34,284 nt of DNA from JBBIJH01 sp037446075 (GCA_037446075.1 JBBIJH010000009.1:1-34284), one strand, 5' to 3'. Numbered from the stretch's first letter, positions 8,132 to 17,300 are shown. Notes: generated by a model not told the origin, from the letters alone. A program made the numbers and translations.

Positions 8132-9449
8132 CCATGATGGCGAGTCCCTCCTCCGCCGTCTCTTCGTCCATGATCAAAGGCGGATTGATTCGGATCTCGG
8201 CGTTGTATCCCATCATGAGGAGACCTCGCTTGAGGCATTCTTGAAAAATCATCCTCGTATGTGCTTTGTCTAATCGTTCCCTGGTTTTCTTATCCTTGAC
8301 TAGCTCGATTCCGATCAATAGTCCCCTGCCTCTGACATCGCCGACGAACGGATATTTCTCTTTGAACGAGAGGAACTTCTCCAGCATGAGCGCTCCGACG
8401 CGTGCCGAATTTTCCACGAGGTTTTCCTCTAGAATGGTCTGAACGGTCACAAGCGCGGCTGCAGTGGCGAGGGGATTCCCGCCGTAACTCGATGAGCTTC
8501 CACTCGGGTGTGCATAGGGCTTCGAAGACATGATGTCGTCCCGCGATATCACGCCGCTAATCGGGAAACCCGAGCCGAACCCCTTTCCGATCGTGATGAT
8601 ATCGGGGACAACGTCATCATGCTGGCATCCAAACATTTTGCCAGTGCGTCCAAAACCGGTGATCATCTCGTCGCAAATAAGGAGTGCACCGATTCTTTCT
8701 GCTAGACCTTTCACTCGTACGAGATATCCCTCGGGGGGAATCACATTCCCTGCCGTTCCCTGAAACGGCTCGACAACGATGGCGGCGATGTCATTCGTTG
8801 TTTCCCGCTTGATCATCTCCTCGAGAAAATCTACGCAAGCGAATTCACACTCGGGGAACGTCTGGTTAAGAGCACAACGGTAGCAGTACGCGTATGGAGA
8901 GAGGTAACGTCCTGGCATCAGCGGTCCAAGCTCATGCTTAAAGGTATCTCCCAGTATCGCAAGCACACCACCCGTCTTGCCGTGAAAGCCGCCCCAGAAG
9001 CCAACAACTTCCCGCTTCCTCGTGTAGGACATTGCAAGCCGAATCGCCGCCTCGACTGCCTCAGCACCCCCGCTGAAGAATTGTGTTCGGCGCAGGTCAC
9101 CCGGAGCAATCTCTGCGAGGAGCCTCGTCAGCTCGGCGCGATGGCGGGTCGTGAAGCTGCCCACACTGATCTTCGAGACCTGTTCCTGTAGCGCGGCAAC
9201 GTAACGAGGATGAGCGTGCCCCAAACTGGCAACGGCGACGCCTGCGAAGAAGTCGATGTACCGATTCCCATCCACATCTTCCACAATGCATCCTTCTCCC
9301 CGTTCCAAGACGATTTTCGAGAGCAAGGCGATCGTCTGGATTCCCGGGGAGATGTGCTGCTGCTCTTCCTCAAAATACTTCAAGGAGCGCGGACCCGGCA
9401 CTTCTGTTACAACCCGTGCCCGTTTCAGCCTAGTCAGGGAGTTTTCCAT
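8091..9449 (-). CDS. Class III pyridoxal-phosphate aminotransferase
   Basis: 452 residues from ATG 9449. The frame extends to a TTG at 9470, but the ATG has AAAAGG 9 bases upstream. Class III (acetylornithine/4-aminobutyrate type) features are DGNRYIDFFAGVAVASLGHAHP near the N-terminus, FFSGGAEAVEAAIRLA (cofactor phosphate loop), GFWGGFHGKTGG, LICDEMITGFGRTGKMF (PLP-ring Asp) and IITIGKGFGSGFPISG with the Schiff-base lysine. A Cys-rich insert, YCYRCALNQTFPECEFACVD, is also seen in several broad-specificity members. It overlaps the ATP-grasp gene by 20 bases. The substrate is not readable from the sequence. Next to an Idh-like oxidoreductase it could aminate a keto-cyclitol, or it could make an amino acid or diamine for the adjacent ATP-grasp ligase. 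Confidence 0.92.
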   Translation of the reverse strand: MENSLTRLKRARVVTEVPGPRSLKYFEEEQQHISPGIQTIALLSKIVLERGEGCIVEDVDGNRYIDFFAGVAVASLGHAHPRYVAALQEQVSKISVGSFTTRHRAELTRLLAEIAPGDLRRTQFFSGGAEAVEAAIRLAMSYTRKREVVGFWGGFHGKTGGVLAILGDTFKHELGPLMPGRYLSPYAYCYRCALNQTFPECEFACVDFLEEMIKRETTNDIAAIVVEPFQGTAGNVIPPEGYLVRVKGLAERIGALLICDEMITGFGRTGKMFGCQHDDVVPDIITIGKGFGSGFPISGVISRDDIMSSKPYAHPSGSSSSYGGNPLATAAALVTVQTILEENLVENSARVGALMLEKFLSFKEKYPFVGDVRGRGLLIGIELVKDKKTRERLDKAHTRMIFQECLKRGLLMMGYNAEIRINPPLIMDEETAEEGLAIMDEVFNYAADRLNL

Positions 9450-10278
9450 ATTGTCGAGCCTTTTGAACAATCCTTTCAGCGATGTGCTTGGAGGCGCGCT
9501 CGCGGAACGGGGCGAAACTCGGCCAATCGTTGATGTCGATGATCACGAGTTTTCCCTGCGGCGTCGCAATTGCATCTCCGCCGTAAATGTCGAGCCCTAA
9601 AGCGGACGCGGAAAGCTCGGCGAGCCGGTGGAGTTCAGTCACATCAACGCGATAAAGCCCGTATTTGTTCTGATAATACCACTCAAAGAAAGCATTCTGC
9701 TGAACTGCATAGAATTTGATCACGTCGCCTTCGATATGCTCCTGAAGAACGGCCTGTTCGATTCCACGCTGCTTAAGCCTGTGCACAATGGCAAGGGTTT
9801 CCTCTCGTGTGTATGCAAGCGTTACATCCTCTTTACTCACTGCGTGGACGTCGCCGCGCTTTACCCATATCCCGGAGAAGGCATCGACTTCATCTGGGAT
9901 TTGAGGATTCCCAGTGTTCACGAGGAACGAGGTTGGGAAGCTCACGCCCGCTGCCGGCAGAAGACGCACCATGTTGTAGCGATAGCAATTCAGAATGCTC
10001 TTTGGAGAATTGATGATCAGTGCCCCGTTCTCTTCTGCCTTGAGGAGTGTGCGGATTGCCTCAGGCCCTTGGCACATGTTGAAGACGATTGTGCCGTCAA
10101 AAGCATCCTTCTCCACCTCCGACTCTTCAATAAGCGAGACCGGAAATCCTTGACTCTCGATTTCCGCTGCGGTAAGCCTGAGGATGGCCAGATCAGTTTC
10201 GATGTGGTTCGGCGAGAAGCTCGTCTTGCGACGGATGCCGGTAATTCTTGGTTTTCGAACTTGTTGGGGGAGTTGCAT
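9430..10278 (-). CDS. ATP-grasp (RimK-like) ligase or kinase
   Basis: 282 residues. The ATP-grasp pattern is visible: a pre-ATP-grasp N-terminal region, then NSPKSILNCYRYNMVRLLPAAG (the usual S-x-N-x-x-K/R-start segment), IWVKRGDVHAVS (ATP-contacting lysine), AVLQEHIEGDVIKFYAV (acidic hinge) and YGGDAIATPQGKLVIIDIND (metal-binding D and N). Such enzymes form acyl-phosphate intermediates and join amino acids or amines. A minority, the inositol 1,3,4-trisphosphate 5/6-kinase family, phosphorylate inositol phosphates and share a DIN motif near the C-terminus. Either activity would fit an inositol cluster. The gene lies 55 bases after mlaD, the largest gap in the operon, and overlaps the aminotransferase. 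Confidence 0.82.
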   Translation of the reverse strand: MQLPQQVRKPRITGIRRKTSFSPNHIETDLAILRLTAAEIESQGFPVSLIEESEVEKDAFDGTIVFNMCQGPEAIRTLLKAEENGALIINSPKSILNCYRYNMVRLLPAAGVSFPTSFLVNTGNPQIPDEVDAFSGIWVKRGDVHAVSKEDVTLAYTREETLAIVHRLKQRGIEQAVLQEHIEGDVIKFYAVQQNAFFEWYYQNKYGLYRVDVTELHRLAELSASALGLDIYGGDAIATPQGKLVIIDINDWPSFAPFRERASKHIAERIVQKARQYGKLPD

Positions 10279-10333
10279 GTGCTCGTTGATCCTTGTGGAT
10301 ATGCACTAATGAGAATATGCCTGAGGCGCGACC

Positions 10334-11251
10334 CTAAAACACCTTTACCTGTACATACCGGTCAGGGTTCATCCGGATATCGGTGACAAGCGCATTGAGG
10401 TCCTTGATAAGCTTCATGAGGTCTGTGTACAATTGCTCGTCCGACATGAGCTTTCCAGCAGTGCCTGAGTGCATGAGGCTGGTGATAAGTGAATCCGAGC
10501 GAACCGAGAAAGAGGAGAGCTTCTCATAGAGACTAGAATCGACGATCATCTTTCCGAGGGTTCCTTGTCCTTGTTTCAGGCTCGTAGTAACAGTGTCCAG
10601 GTTTTCTGCCACAGCGGCTAGCTGATTGTAGAGTGCTGTGTCGTAGATAAGCTTGCCCGCACTGCCTCGTCGTTCTGTGAGTGCCGTGACGACGCTGTTC
10701 ATTGATCGGACGAACTTCCCGAGATCTTCTTCATCCACTCTCTTTGTGATTTGCTTCATTGAGGACAGAGTAGCGGCGAAATCATCAAAGGATGCATTCA
10801 GACGAGAGGTAAAGCGCTCGAAGTCCACGCCCGGGATGAGCTTCAGGTATTCACCCTCTTCGAGAATCCGCTCTCCGGGCTTGCCGAGGGAGATGTCAAC
10901 GTACTTGTCGCCCAACAATCCGATCGTCCTGATCACGGCTTGTGATTGGTCCGTGATTTTTTCCTGAAAAGATTTCTCAATGCTGAGCTCGATCTCGACG
11001 CCGTTCTCACCTGCCAGTTGTGTAAACCGCATTCCCTCAACAAAGCCCACTTTGCGACCAGCGAGCGTCACCATGGATCCGTTCACGAGGCCTTCAATGT
11101 TAGGAACGAAGACCTTCAGTGTGTACTGCGGGGTGAAGAGTTTGATGTTGGAGCCCACGATGGCGAGGATGAAGATAAAGATCACCGCGCTGATGAGAAC
11201 CAGCAAGCCAACTCTCAACTCTGCCCAATGCGGATGTCGATGAGGGTCCAT
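10334..11251 (-). CDS. mlaD: MCE-domain (MlaD-like) lipid-binding protein
   Basis: 305 residues. One N-terminal TM anchor (VGLLVLISAVIFIFILAIVG, about residues 14-33) is followed by a single MCE domain (YTLKVFVPNIEGLVNGSMVTLAG... GLLGDKYVDISLG). A long helical C-terminal region carries three related segments (GSAGKLIYDTALYNQL, GTLGKMIVDSSLYEKL, GTAGKLMSDEQLYTDL), and the protein ends NPDRYVQVKVF, as in MCE proteins of FCB bacteria. MlaD hexamers sit on the periplasmic face of the MlaFE ABC complex and pass phospholipids between the membranes. A 9-base gap separates it from mlaF. No MlaC or MlaB gene is present here. Confidence 0.92.
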   Translation of the reverse strand: MDPHRHPHWAELRVGLLVLISAVIFIFILAIVGSNIKLFTPQYTLKVFVPNIEGLVNGSMVTLAGRKVGFVEGMRFTQLAGENGVEIELSIEKSFQEKITDQSQAVIRTIGLLGDKYVDISLGKPGERILEEGEYLKLIPGVDFERFTSRLNASFDDFAATLSSMKQITKRVDEEDLGKFVRSMNSVVTALTERRGSAGKLIYDTALYNQLAAVAENLDTVTTSLKQGQGTLGKMIVDSSLYEKLSSFSVRSDSLITSLMHSGTAGKLMSDEQLYTDLMKLIKDLNALVTDIRMNPDRYVQVKVF

Positions 11252-11260
11252 GTTTCTATC

Positions 11261-12001
11261 CTATGCCAGAAAGTCTTGAACCAAAGGCAAATGCGATTCC
11301 TTAAATTCCTCAACAGAGCCGTCGAAAATGATTCTTCCATCGTTGATCATGGCGATGCTATCAGAGACGATGAAGGCATCGTGAAGCACATGCGTGACGA
11401 CGATTGAGGTGACGTGTTTCTCGTTCTTCAATTTCACGATATGTTCGGTGATGATTTTCGCATTGATGGGATCCAAACCAGTCGTTGGCTCGTCGTAGAG
11501 GATCGTCTGTGGATTAAAGGCGATGGCACGGGCGATGGCAACGCGCTTCTTCATCCCTCCGCTGAGTTCCTCCGGCATGAGGTCAGCAATGTCTCCGAGG
11601 TTGAAGAAGTTGAGTTGAGCCTCGACCACCTCCCTCAGCTTCTTTCCGTCAACTCCATTGTTCTCTTTCAAGAAATAGCCGATATTCTCGCCCACGGTCA
11701 AGGAATCAAAAAGTGCATTCGCCTGAAAAACAATGCCCATCGTCCTCCGGATCGGGATAATCTCTTTCTCCGAAAGCTTTGTAATGTCCATTCCGTCCAC
11801 CCAGACCGATCCCCTCTGTGGCTTCAGAAGTCCAAGGATCACCTTTAGGATCGTGCTCTTTCCCGCCCCGCTCGGGCCGATAATAGCCTTCGTTTCTGAT
11901 TTTTGGACAGTGAAGCTCACATTGTCAAGGATTTTTTGATCCCCGAGGGTGAGACTGACACCCTCCAGCTTGATCGCCGGTTCTCTTACAGGAGTTCCCA
12001 T
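11261..12001 (-). CDS. mlaF: ABC transporter ATP-binding protein, MlaF-like
   Basis: 246 residues from ATG 12001; the frame runs on to 12121, but that extension lies inside mlaE and is not ABC-like. The domain begins IKLEGVSLTLGDQKILDNVS. It has Walker A GPSGAGKST, Q-loop VFQANALFDSLTVGENI, signature LSGGMKKRVAIARAI, Walker B TILYDEPTTGLDP and the switch His in VVTHVLHDAF. The LSGGMKKR form and DSLTV after the Q-loop are typical of the Mla/Ttg2A/Mkl lipid importer/exporter ATPases. It powers the MlaE permease. It overlaps mlaE by 16 bases. Confidence 0.93.
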   Translation of the reverse strand: MGTPVREPAIKLEGVSLTLGDQKILDNVSFTVQKSETKAIIGPSGAGKSTILKVILGLLKPQRGSVWVDGMDITKLSEKEIIPIRRTMGIVFQANALFDSLTVGENIGYFLKENNGVDGKKLREVVEAQLNFFNLGDIADLMPEELSGGMKKRVAIARAIAFNPQTILYDEPTTGLDPINAKIITEHIVKLKNEKHVTSIVVTHVLHDAFIVSDSIAMINDGRIIFDGSVEEFKESHLPLVQDFLA

Positions 12002-12765
12002 ATAATCTTTGTGAAGACAAAATCCGCAAAGAGGATCATGACGGAAGAAACAACCACCGAGTTGATTGTTGAGCGGCCAACGCCTACCGTCCCACCCGTT
12101 GTCCTTAATCCATAGTAGCAACTTATCAGTGAAATGGTTGTTCCGAAGACAAACGGTTTCGCGAAACCGACGACAAGATCCTTCATCCTCAATCCATTCA
12201 CCGCCGAGAGCCAGTAGAAGGATGGGTCCACCTGTAACCAGATGTCTGAAACAATCATTCCTGCGAAGACCCCGATCGCATCCGCGAAAATCGTCAGAGG
12301 GAGGAACATGGCCAGGGATGCAAACAGCCTCGGTGCAACCAGCTTCTGAATCGGGTCGCGCCCGAACGCTTTCAGCGCATCGATTTGTTCGCTGACACGC
12401 ATCGAGCCAAGCTCGGCTGCATTCTTCGAGCCATTTCGCGCCGCAAGCATCAGTCCCGTGATGACGGGGCCAAGCTCCCGGACCATCCCGAGGGCGACAG
12501 TTCGTCCAACGAGGAGCTTCGCGCCGAAGGTTTCCAGACGATGGCCGCTTTCGATGGCCAGGATCATCCCCATGAACATTCCCGACAGAAGGACAATGAA
12601 TACAGCCTGAACACCCAGGAGATACATTTGCTCCATTGAATCTCTCCGGTAGTGGAAAGCGGCGCGCAACGATCCGAGGGCATTGATCGTGAAGAAAGTA
12701 AACTCCTGCATCTCGAGCACGAAGCCTTTGAACCGGCCGACAAATGTCAACGCTATTGAATTCAT
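11986..12765 (-). CDS. mlaE: MlaE-like ABC transporter permease
   Basis: 259 residues with the MlaE family signature: an amphipathic N-terminal helix, GVQAVFIVLLSGMFMGMILAI, ALGMVRELGPVITGLMLAARNGSKNAAELGSMRVSEQIDALKAFG (coupling-helix region), and hydrophobic segments LFASLAMFLPLTIFADAIGVF and INSVVVSSVMILFADFVFT. MlaE dimers form the membrane core of the retrograde/anterograde phospholipid transporter. It overlaps the nucleotidyltransferase stop by 4 bases. Its place directly behind the nucleotidyltransferase and ahead of lipid head-group genes suggests that this Mla system serves the lipid made by the operon. Confidence 0.93.
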   Translation of the reverse strand: MNSIALTFVGRFKGFVLEMQEFTFFTINALGSLRAAFHYRRDSMEQMYLLGVQAVFIVLLSGMFMGMILAIESGHRLETFGAKLLVGRTVALGMVRELGPVITGLMLAARNGSKNAAELGSMRVSEQIDALKAFGRDPIQKLVAPRLFASLAMFLPLTIFADAIGVFAGMIVSDIWLQVDPSFYWLSAVNGLRMKDLVVGFAKPFVFGTTISLISCYYGLRTTGGTVGVGRSTINSVVVSSVMILFADFVFTKIIWELL

Positions 12766-13478
12766 ACGGGGAGCCTTCTTGGCTCTAGGCTCTGAAGAAA
12801 ACGTTCCGCGACACGGATATCCTCGGCGTGGTCCAAGTCAATGATCTGCGTGAACCTGTACGCCCTCAGCATATAGCCCTTCTCAAGCAGCAGGCTTAGG
12901 AAGTTTCTCAGCCGGCTAACTCCGTTTTGAAGCGCTTCATTCTTCGCGTCGAATATTCGGGGCGAGAAATAATAGAGGCCACCCGTGACCAGAGGGTTTC
13001 CGGTTGGCGTTTCTCGGAAGCCAACGATGAGGTCAGCGTCGTTCGTTTCAACCCAGAGAGGTTTTTCGTCACCGGAGTAAGGCGCAACAGCAAGAAGTCC
13101 ATCGTCCCTTGAGCTGCGCGCAGCTTCTATGAATTTTCCAAGCTCTGAAGTATCAAAGACGGAGTCAACCGTTGACAGTAAGAAGGGGCTATCCTCCAGA
13201 TATGGCGAAAGCTCAAACAGGCTGTGCATTGAGCTTTCAGTCGATTTCACCCGGAAGTGAACCGAGAGAGGCAAATTCTTGCTCTCTACAAAATGCCTCA
13301 CCCGGCCTGATTCTTCATTGATAATGCAGAAAACTTCCGTAATCTCAAACGAATGAAACTGCAGGAGCAGCCGCTCGATAATTGGTTTCCCGTTCACCTC
13401 GACAAGGGGTTTGAGGGTCTGAATACCGTCCCTGCGCAAACGGGAGCCTTCACCAGCGGCGATGATTCCGGCTTTCAT
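12762..13478 (-). CDS. NTP-transferase family sugar/inositol-phosphate nucleotidyltransferase
   Basis: 238 residues, first gene of the operon. The N-terminus MKAGIIAAGEGSRLR followed by TLKPLVEVNGKPIIERLL is the nucleotide-binding signature of GT-A fold nucleotidyltransferases. LLSTVDSVFD supplies the metal-binding Asp, and IIDLDHAEDIRVAERFL closes the fold. The family includes inositol-1-phosphate cytidylyltransferase (IPCT), which makes CDP-inositol, and sugar-1-phosphate nucleotidyltransferases. The presence of MIPS and a CDP-alcohol transferase in the same operon favours an IPCT role, by analogy with the IPCT/DIPPS pathway of thermophiles; the base specificity cannot be read from the sequence. 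The start is fixed by the GIIAAGEG motif. A promoter-like element lies about 90 bases upstream. Confidence 0.85.
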   Translation of the reverse strand: MKAGIIAAGEGSRLRRDGIQTLKPLVEVNGKPIIERLLLQFHSFEITEVFCIINEESGRVRHFVESKNLPLSVHFRVKSTESSMHSLFELSPYLEDSPFLLSTVDSVFDTSELGKFIEAARSSRDDGLLAVAPYSGDEKPLWVETNDADLIVGFRETPTGNPLVTGGLYYFSPRIFDAKNEALQNGVSRLRNFLSLLLEKGYMLRAYRFTQIIDLDHAEDIRVAERFLQSLEPRRLPV

Positions 13479-13544
13479 CCTAACAGAGAAAAATCATCAA
13501 GGAAAGCGATCAACCAGCGCACAACAAACCTACAAAATGGGCGG

Positions 13545-13567
13545 AAAAGCCGAGCTTTCGGACTTTT
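13545..13567 (-). repeat. Inverted repeat at the presumed transcription start of the operon
   Basis: The arms AAAAG.CCGA and TCGG.CTTTT pair over 9 bases with one bulged T and an AAGC loop. The repeat sits directly after the -10 box of the putative promoter. It could be an operator or a leader hairpin. The rest of the 300-base gap (13597-13784) shows no gene. Confidence 0.4.
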
Positions 13568-13596
13568 ATGATAATAAAAAGAATGCTGGATTGCAA
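13568..13596 (-). promoter_or_regulatory. Putative sigma70-type promoter of the inositol-lipid operon
   Basis: On the minus strand TTGCAA (13596-13591), a 17-base spacer and TATCAT (13573-13568) precede the first gene by about 90 bases. The -10 box matches the consensus at 5 of 6 positions and the -35 at 4 of 6. Just downstream (13567-13545) is an inverted repeat, AAAAG-T-CCGA-AAGC-TCGG-CTTTT, that would overlap the start site and might be an operator. Confidence 0.45.
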
Positions 13597-13784
13597 CTGG
13601 AAATTGTCACAATGACGTCCCTTAGAGCCAAACACCCCACCAACTGAGCAGGCGATACTTGCCTTGAAGGAGGAAATTGCGACGGAGCAAATCTGGAGAA
13701 CTATGGAACTAGGTCAGTTTAATTTGTCGGAGGGAAATAGAACCCTGAGCGAAAGCAGAGATTGAGGGCTCTGCATTCTCCGTC

Positions 13785-14357
13785 TTACCCTTTTTCTGCT
13801 TCTTGATAGAGTTCTGAGTTGTTGGTTTTCATATCGCTCTGAAGAGCCTCAAGAACCTTGGCTGTCTGATAACTTGCTACGTCCTTGATTGCAACGTGAA
13901 TTCGCATGAGTGAAGCGTCCACTTGATCAAGGCGGCGCATAACCTCGGGGTCCTTTAGGAAACGTTTCCGGATATCATCGGTCGTTACGCGAATCACTGC
14001 GAGCGGGTTATTGATCGAATCTTGCAGTTGTCTTGTGATTTCTCTCAAGAGGGAAGAAGCGATCTTGGACTTCTCAACCTGAAGCTGCATGAGAAGTTTC
14101 TCCCGCTCTTCACTGTAATACCTTTTTTTCGTATCTTGGAGTCGAGTAAACACAAACGCCAGTAGCCACATCCAGATCAGCGAATCGAAGTGGAGAAAGA
14201 AATCGAGAAAACTGAACTGTGTTTGTGCCGATCTCCTCAACAAATCGAGCGACGTGGCTGCATAGTAGAAAAGAATCGCGATGGCGGCGATCGTGACTGG
14301 ATGATCGTGCGCCCAAGTAAGAAGTCCTTTTATTCTCTTCTTCAGAATGTTTTTCAT
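13785..14357 (-). CDS. Two-TM membrane protein with degenerate histidine-kinase dimerisation (DHp-like) domain
   Basis: 190 residues. Two hydrophobic segments lie at about 20-38 (PVTIAAIAILFYYAATSLDL) and 53-71 (FFLHFDSLIWMWLLAFVF). A charged helix follows, then SSLLREITRQLQDSINNPLAVI (about 101-122). This resembles the H-box helix of histidine kinases (consensus AHEINNPLAAI), but the phospho-accepting His position is Asp (QDSINNPL) and no ATPase domain follows. It lies 41 bases downstream of the giant hybrid kinase and is presumably co-transcribed. It may modulate or dimerise with that kinase, or be a relic. An AAAGGAG lies immediately before the ATG with unusually short spacing. Confidence 0.72.
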   Translation of the reverse strand: MKNILKKRIKGLLTWAHDHPVTIAAIAILFYYAATSLDLLRRSAQTQFSFLDFFLHFDSLIWMWLLAFVFTRLQDTKKRYYSEEREKLLMQLQVEKSKIASSLLREITRQLQDSINNPLAVIRVTTDDIRKRFLKDPEVMRRLDQVDASLMRIHVAIKDVASYQTAKVLEALQSDMKTNNSELYQEAEKG

Positions 14358-14398
14358 GCTCCTTTCTTAAGACGAATTCAAAGTGATCATCAGACCCC

Positions 14399-17300
14399 TT
14401 ACCCTGTCTGATAATCGAGTACTTGGCGGATTCTCCTGAGGACATTTTCAGGCTCGAAAGGCTTCTGGATAAAATCTTTCGCTCCTTTTTTCAGCAATTC
14501 TGATTTAGCACTCGGATCCAGATAGCCGCTGGCAAAGATCACCTTAACGCCCGGGTTCGTTTCTTTCATCTTGTGAAATGCTTCCCAACCGCCGAGGATA
14601 GGAAGTCCCATATCGGCAAAAACAAGGTCGATTTCATGACAATGTCGCTGATACATTTCAATGGCCTCAGCGCCGTCGCGGGAAAGAAGGACACGATACC
14701 CTTTTTCTTCGAGGAAGGCACTTACAAGTCGTGCGAGGACTTCCTCATCTTCCACCAGGAGGATCGTTTCAGTCCCACCTGGAATTTCCTCGTTTGACTC
14801 TTTGTCAGTTACACCGACTGTTTTCTGAACGACGGGCAGATATAGGCCGAAGGAGGTCCCTTTCCCTGGAGTACTTTCGACCTCGATGAATCCGTTGTGG
14901 TTTTTCACGATCCCGTACACCACAGCCAACCCGAGTCCTGTTCCCTTTCCCCGCTCCTTCGTCGTAAAGAATGGCTCGAAGATGCGAATCCGTGTTTCGT
15001 CATCCATGCCGACGCCCGTATCGCTCACAGCGATGTGGATGTACTTCTGCGCTACTGCTTCGGGAAATTTCTGATAAATACTCCCGTTAGAGATACTGCA
15101 GGTGCTGATTGAGAGCGTCCCACCGCCCGGCATGGCATCCCGCGCATTGAGGCATAGATTCAGCAGCGCCTGATGGAGTTGGTTTGAATCGGCATTGATG
15201 GATGGAATCTTTCTATCCAGCTTGACGGAGAAGTTGATAGTTTTCGGGAAGGTCTCCGTTAACATCCTCAATAACTCATCGATCACGCTGTTTACGTTCA
15301 CAGGTTCAAACGACACATCTGTTTTCCGGGCAAAGGTCAGTAGTTGCTGCACTAATTTTGCTCCTCGCTGGACGGCCTTATGGATTTCCTCCAGGCTCTG
15401 CGTGAGTTTCGATCTTAGCTCCGGGTCTAAGCTCTGCAGGCTTGGGCTCAAGTCGGCTTGGGCGGAACGAGTAGCCCGAGGATAGACGACTTTTTTTAGT
15501 CGCGAGGCGTAACCGAGGATTATTGCAAGGATATTGTTAAAGTCGTGAGCAATCCCCCCAGCAAGTGTCCCAATACTTTCCATCTTTTGAGACTGGATCA
15601 ACTGCTGCTCGAGGCGCTTTTGCTCTGTGACGTCCCGCATGGTTCCTCGGAAAGCGACAACTTTCCCGCTCTCGTCTCGTCCCGCAGTGACGCTTTCCAG
15701 GACGATTACCTGTTTTCCATCTTTTCTCTTCAATGTGACCTCTCGGTCTTTCACGTATCCTTGGTCATTCAAGGTCTGGACTAGGGATTCTCGGTCCGCG
15801 GGATTCACGTACAGGTCGTGCGGGATGTCAATCTGGAGCAGTTCCTCTCTGCTTTGGTAGCCGAACAGTTCTACTCCGGCTGGGTTAATATCGATGAACT
15901 TTCCTTCGGGGGTGCTGATGAAGATGACATCCTTAGACTCTTCAAACAGGCTGCGGTACTTCTCTTCCGAACGCCGGATCTCCTCCTCTGACCTCTTCCG
16001 TTCGATAGCAAAGGCTGCTTGGTTGCCGATAGCGGCAAGGAGGTTTTTTTCTCGCTCCGTGTAGACCCTCCCCTCTTCATAACTCTGGACAACGAGCACG
16101 CCGATAACCTCAGACTTGATGAACAGGGGAACGCCGAGCCAGGAGACAGGCGGCGTCCCAATGGCCTCCACCTCGCCCTTCTGAACGAGGGCTTCGAATA
16201 ACTCAGATGTGAGAAGAAGGGGCTCTCGTGTTCTCAAAACGTACTCTGTCAGCCCTCGTTTTCTTCCTCTTGGGGAGGGTCTCGGGTCAAACTGGTCGGC
16301 GAAGAATGGAAAAGACACCGTCTCTGCCTTGGGGTCATAGAGTGCGATGTAGCAGTTTTCAGCGTACATCACTTGCTTGATGCAAGCATGAATTTTCTTC
16401 AGGAGATCATCGAGGTTTGCACTCGTGGTGACGTTCTCGCCGATCTCGTAGAGAATCTCTCGTTCCCTCGCTGAGCGTCGGCGTTCTGTAACATCGTGGA
16501 AGCTCCATACCCTGCCGACGCTCCTCCCAGCGATACGCTGTGGTCGTGAATAGCGCTCGAAGATTCTCCCATCCTTGAACTCTAGGATGTCAAAGCTCTC
16601 CGCGTCCGGTTCGGCATAAAGTTCACGGACTCTTTTCAGGAATCCCTCTGGATCTTTCAATTGATCCAGGACGTGGGCGAGCGCTTCGTTATCGTCTCCG
16701 GAGGCGGCAATCGATTCTGGAATTCGCCACATCTCAAGGAACCGCTGATTGAAACTCTCAATCTTTCCCTGGCCGTTGACCACGAGAATCCCATCCTCGG
16801 TCGATTCAAGCGTTGCGCCGAGCAAAGACAGAGATTGTGCAAGGTTTTCTTCAGCTTTCTTCCGGGTCGTGATGTCGAAGGCTGTCGCGAGTCCCGCGGG
16901 TCTCCCTTCGTATTCGATCGTACCTGCTGTGAGATCGATCCAGCGTTCCTCGCCGTGTTTCGTCAGGATCCGAACTTCGTACCGAGCCGAAACTCGTTCC
17001 CCTCTTTGCCGTGCCAAGCCCCGCTCTCGAATCTGGCTCCGCATATCTGGGTGGGCAATCTCCCAGAAGCTCATCTGGAGTAGTTCTTCACGTGAATAGC
17101 CCGTGATCGCTTCAGCAGCGGGGTTCACGTACTTGATAGTCTCATCCTGATAAATGAGGATCCCGCAAGAAGCTGTCTCCGCCAGCGTGCGAAACTTTGC
17201 TTCACTACGCCTGAGAGCCTCTTCCGCCTCTTTCCTTTCAGTCACGTCGACATACATTCCGTAGATGCCCACAGGTTTGTGGTTAAGACCAACAGGAACT

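Noticed and set aside
12002..12121. N-terminal extension of mlaF
   Set aside because: The added 40 residues are the mlaE coding region read in another frame. ABC homology starts after ATG 12001.
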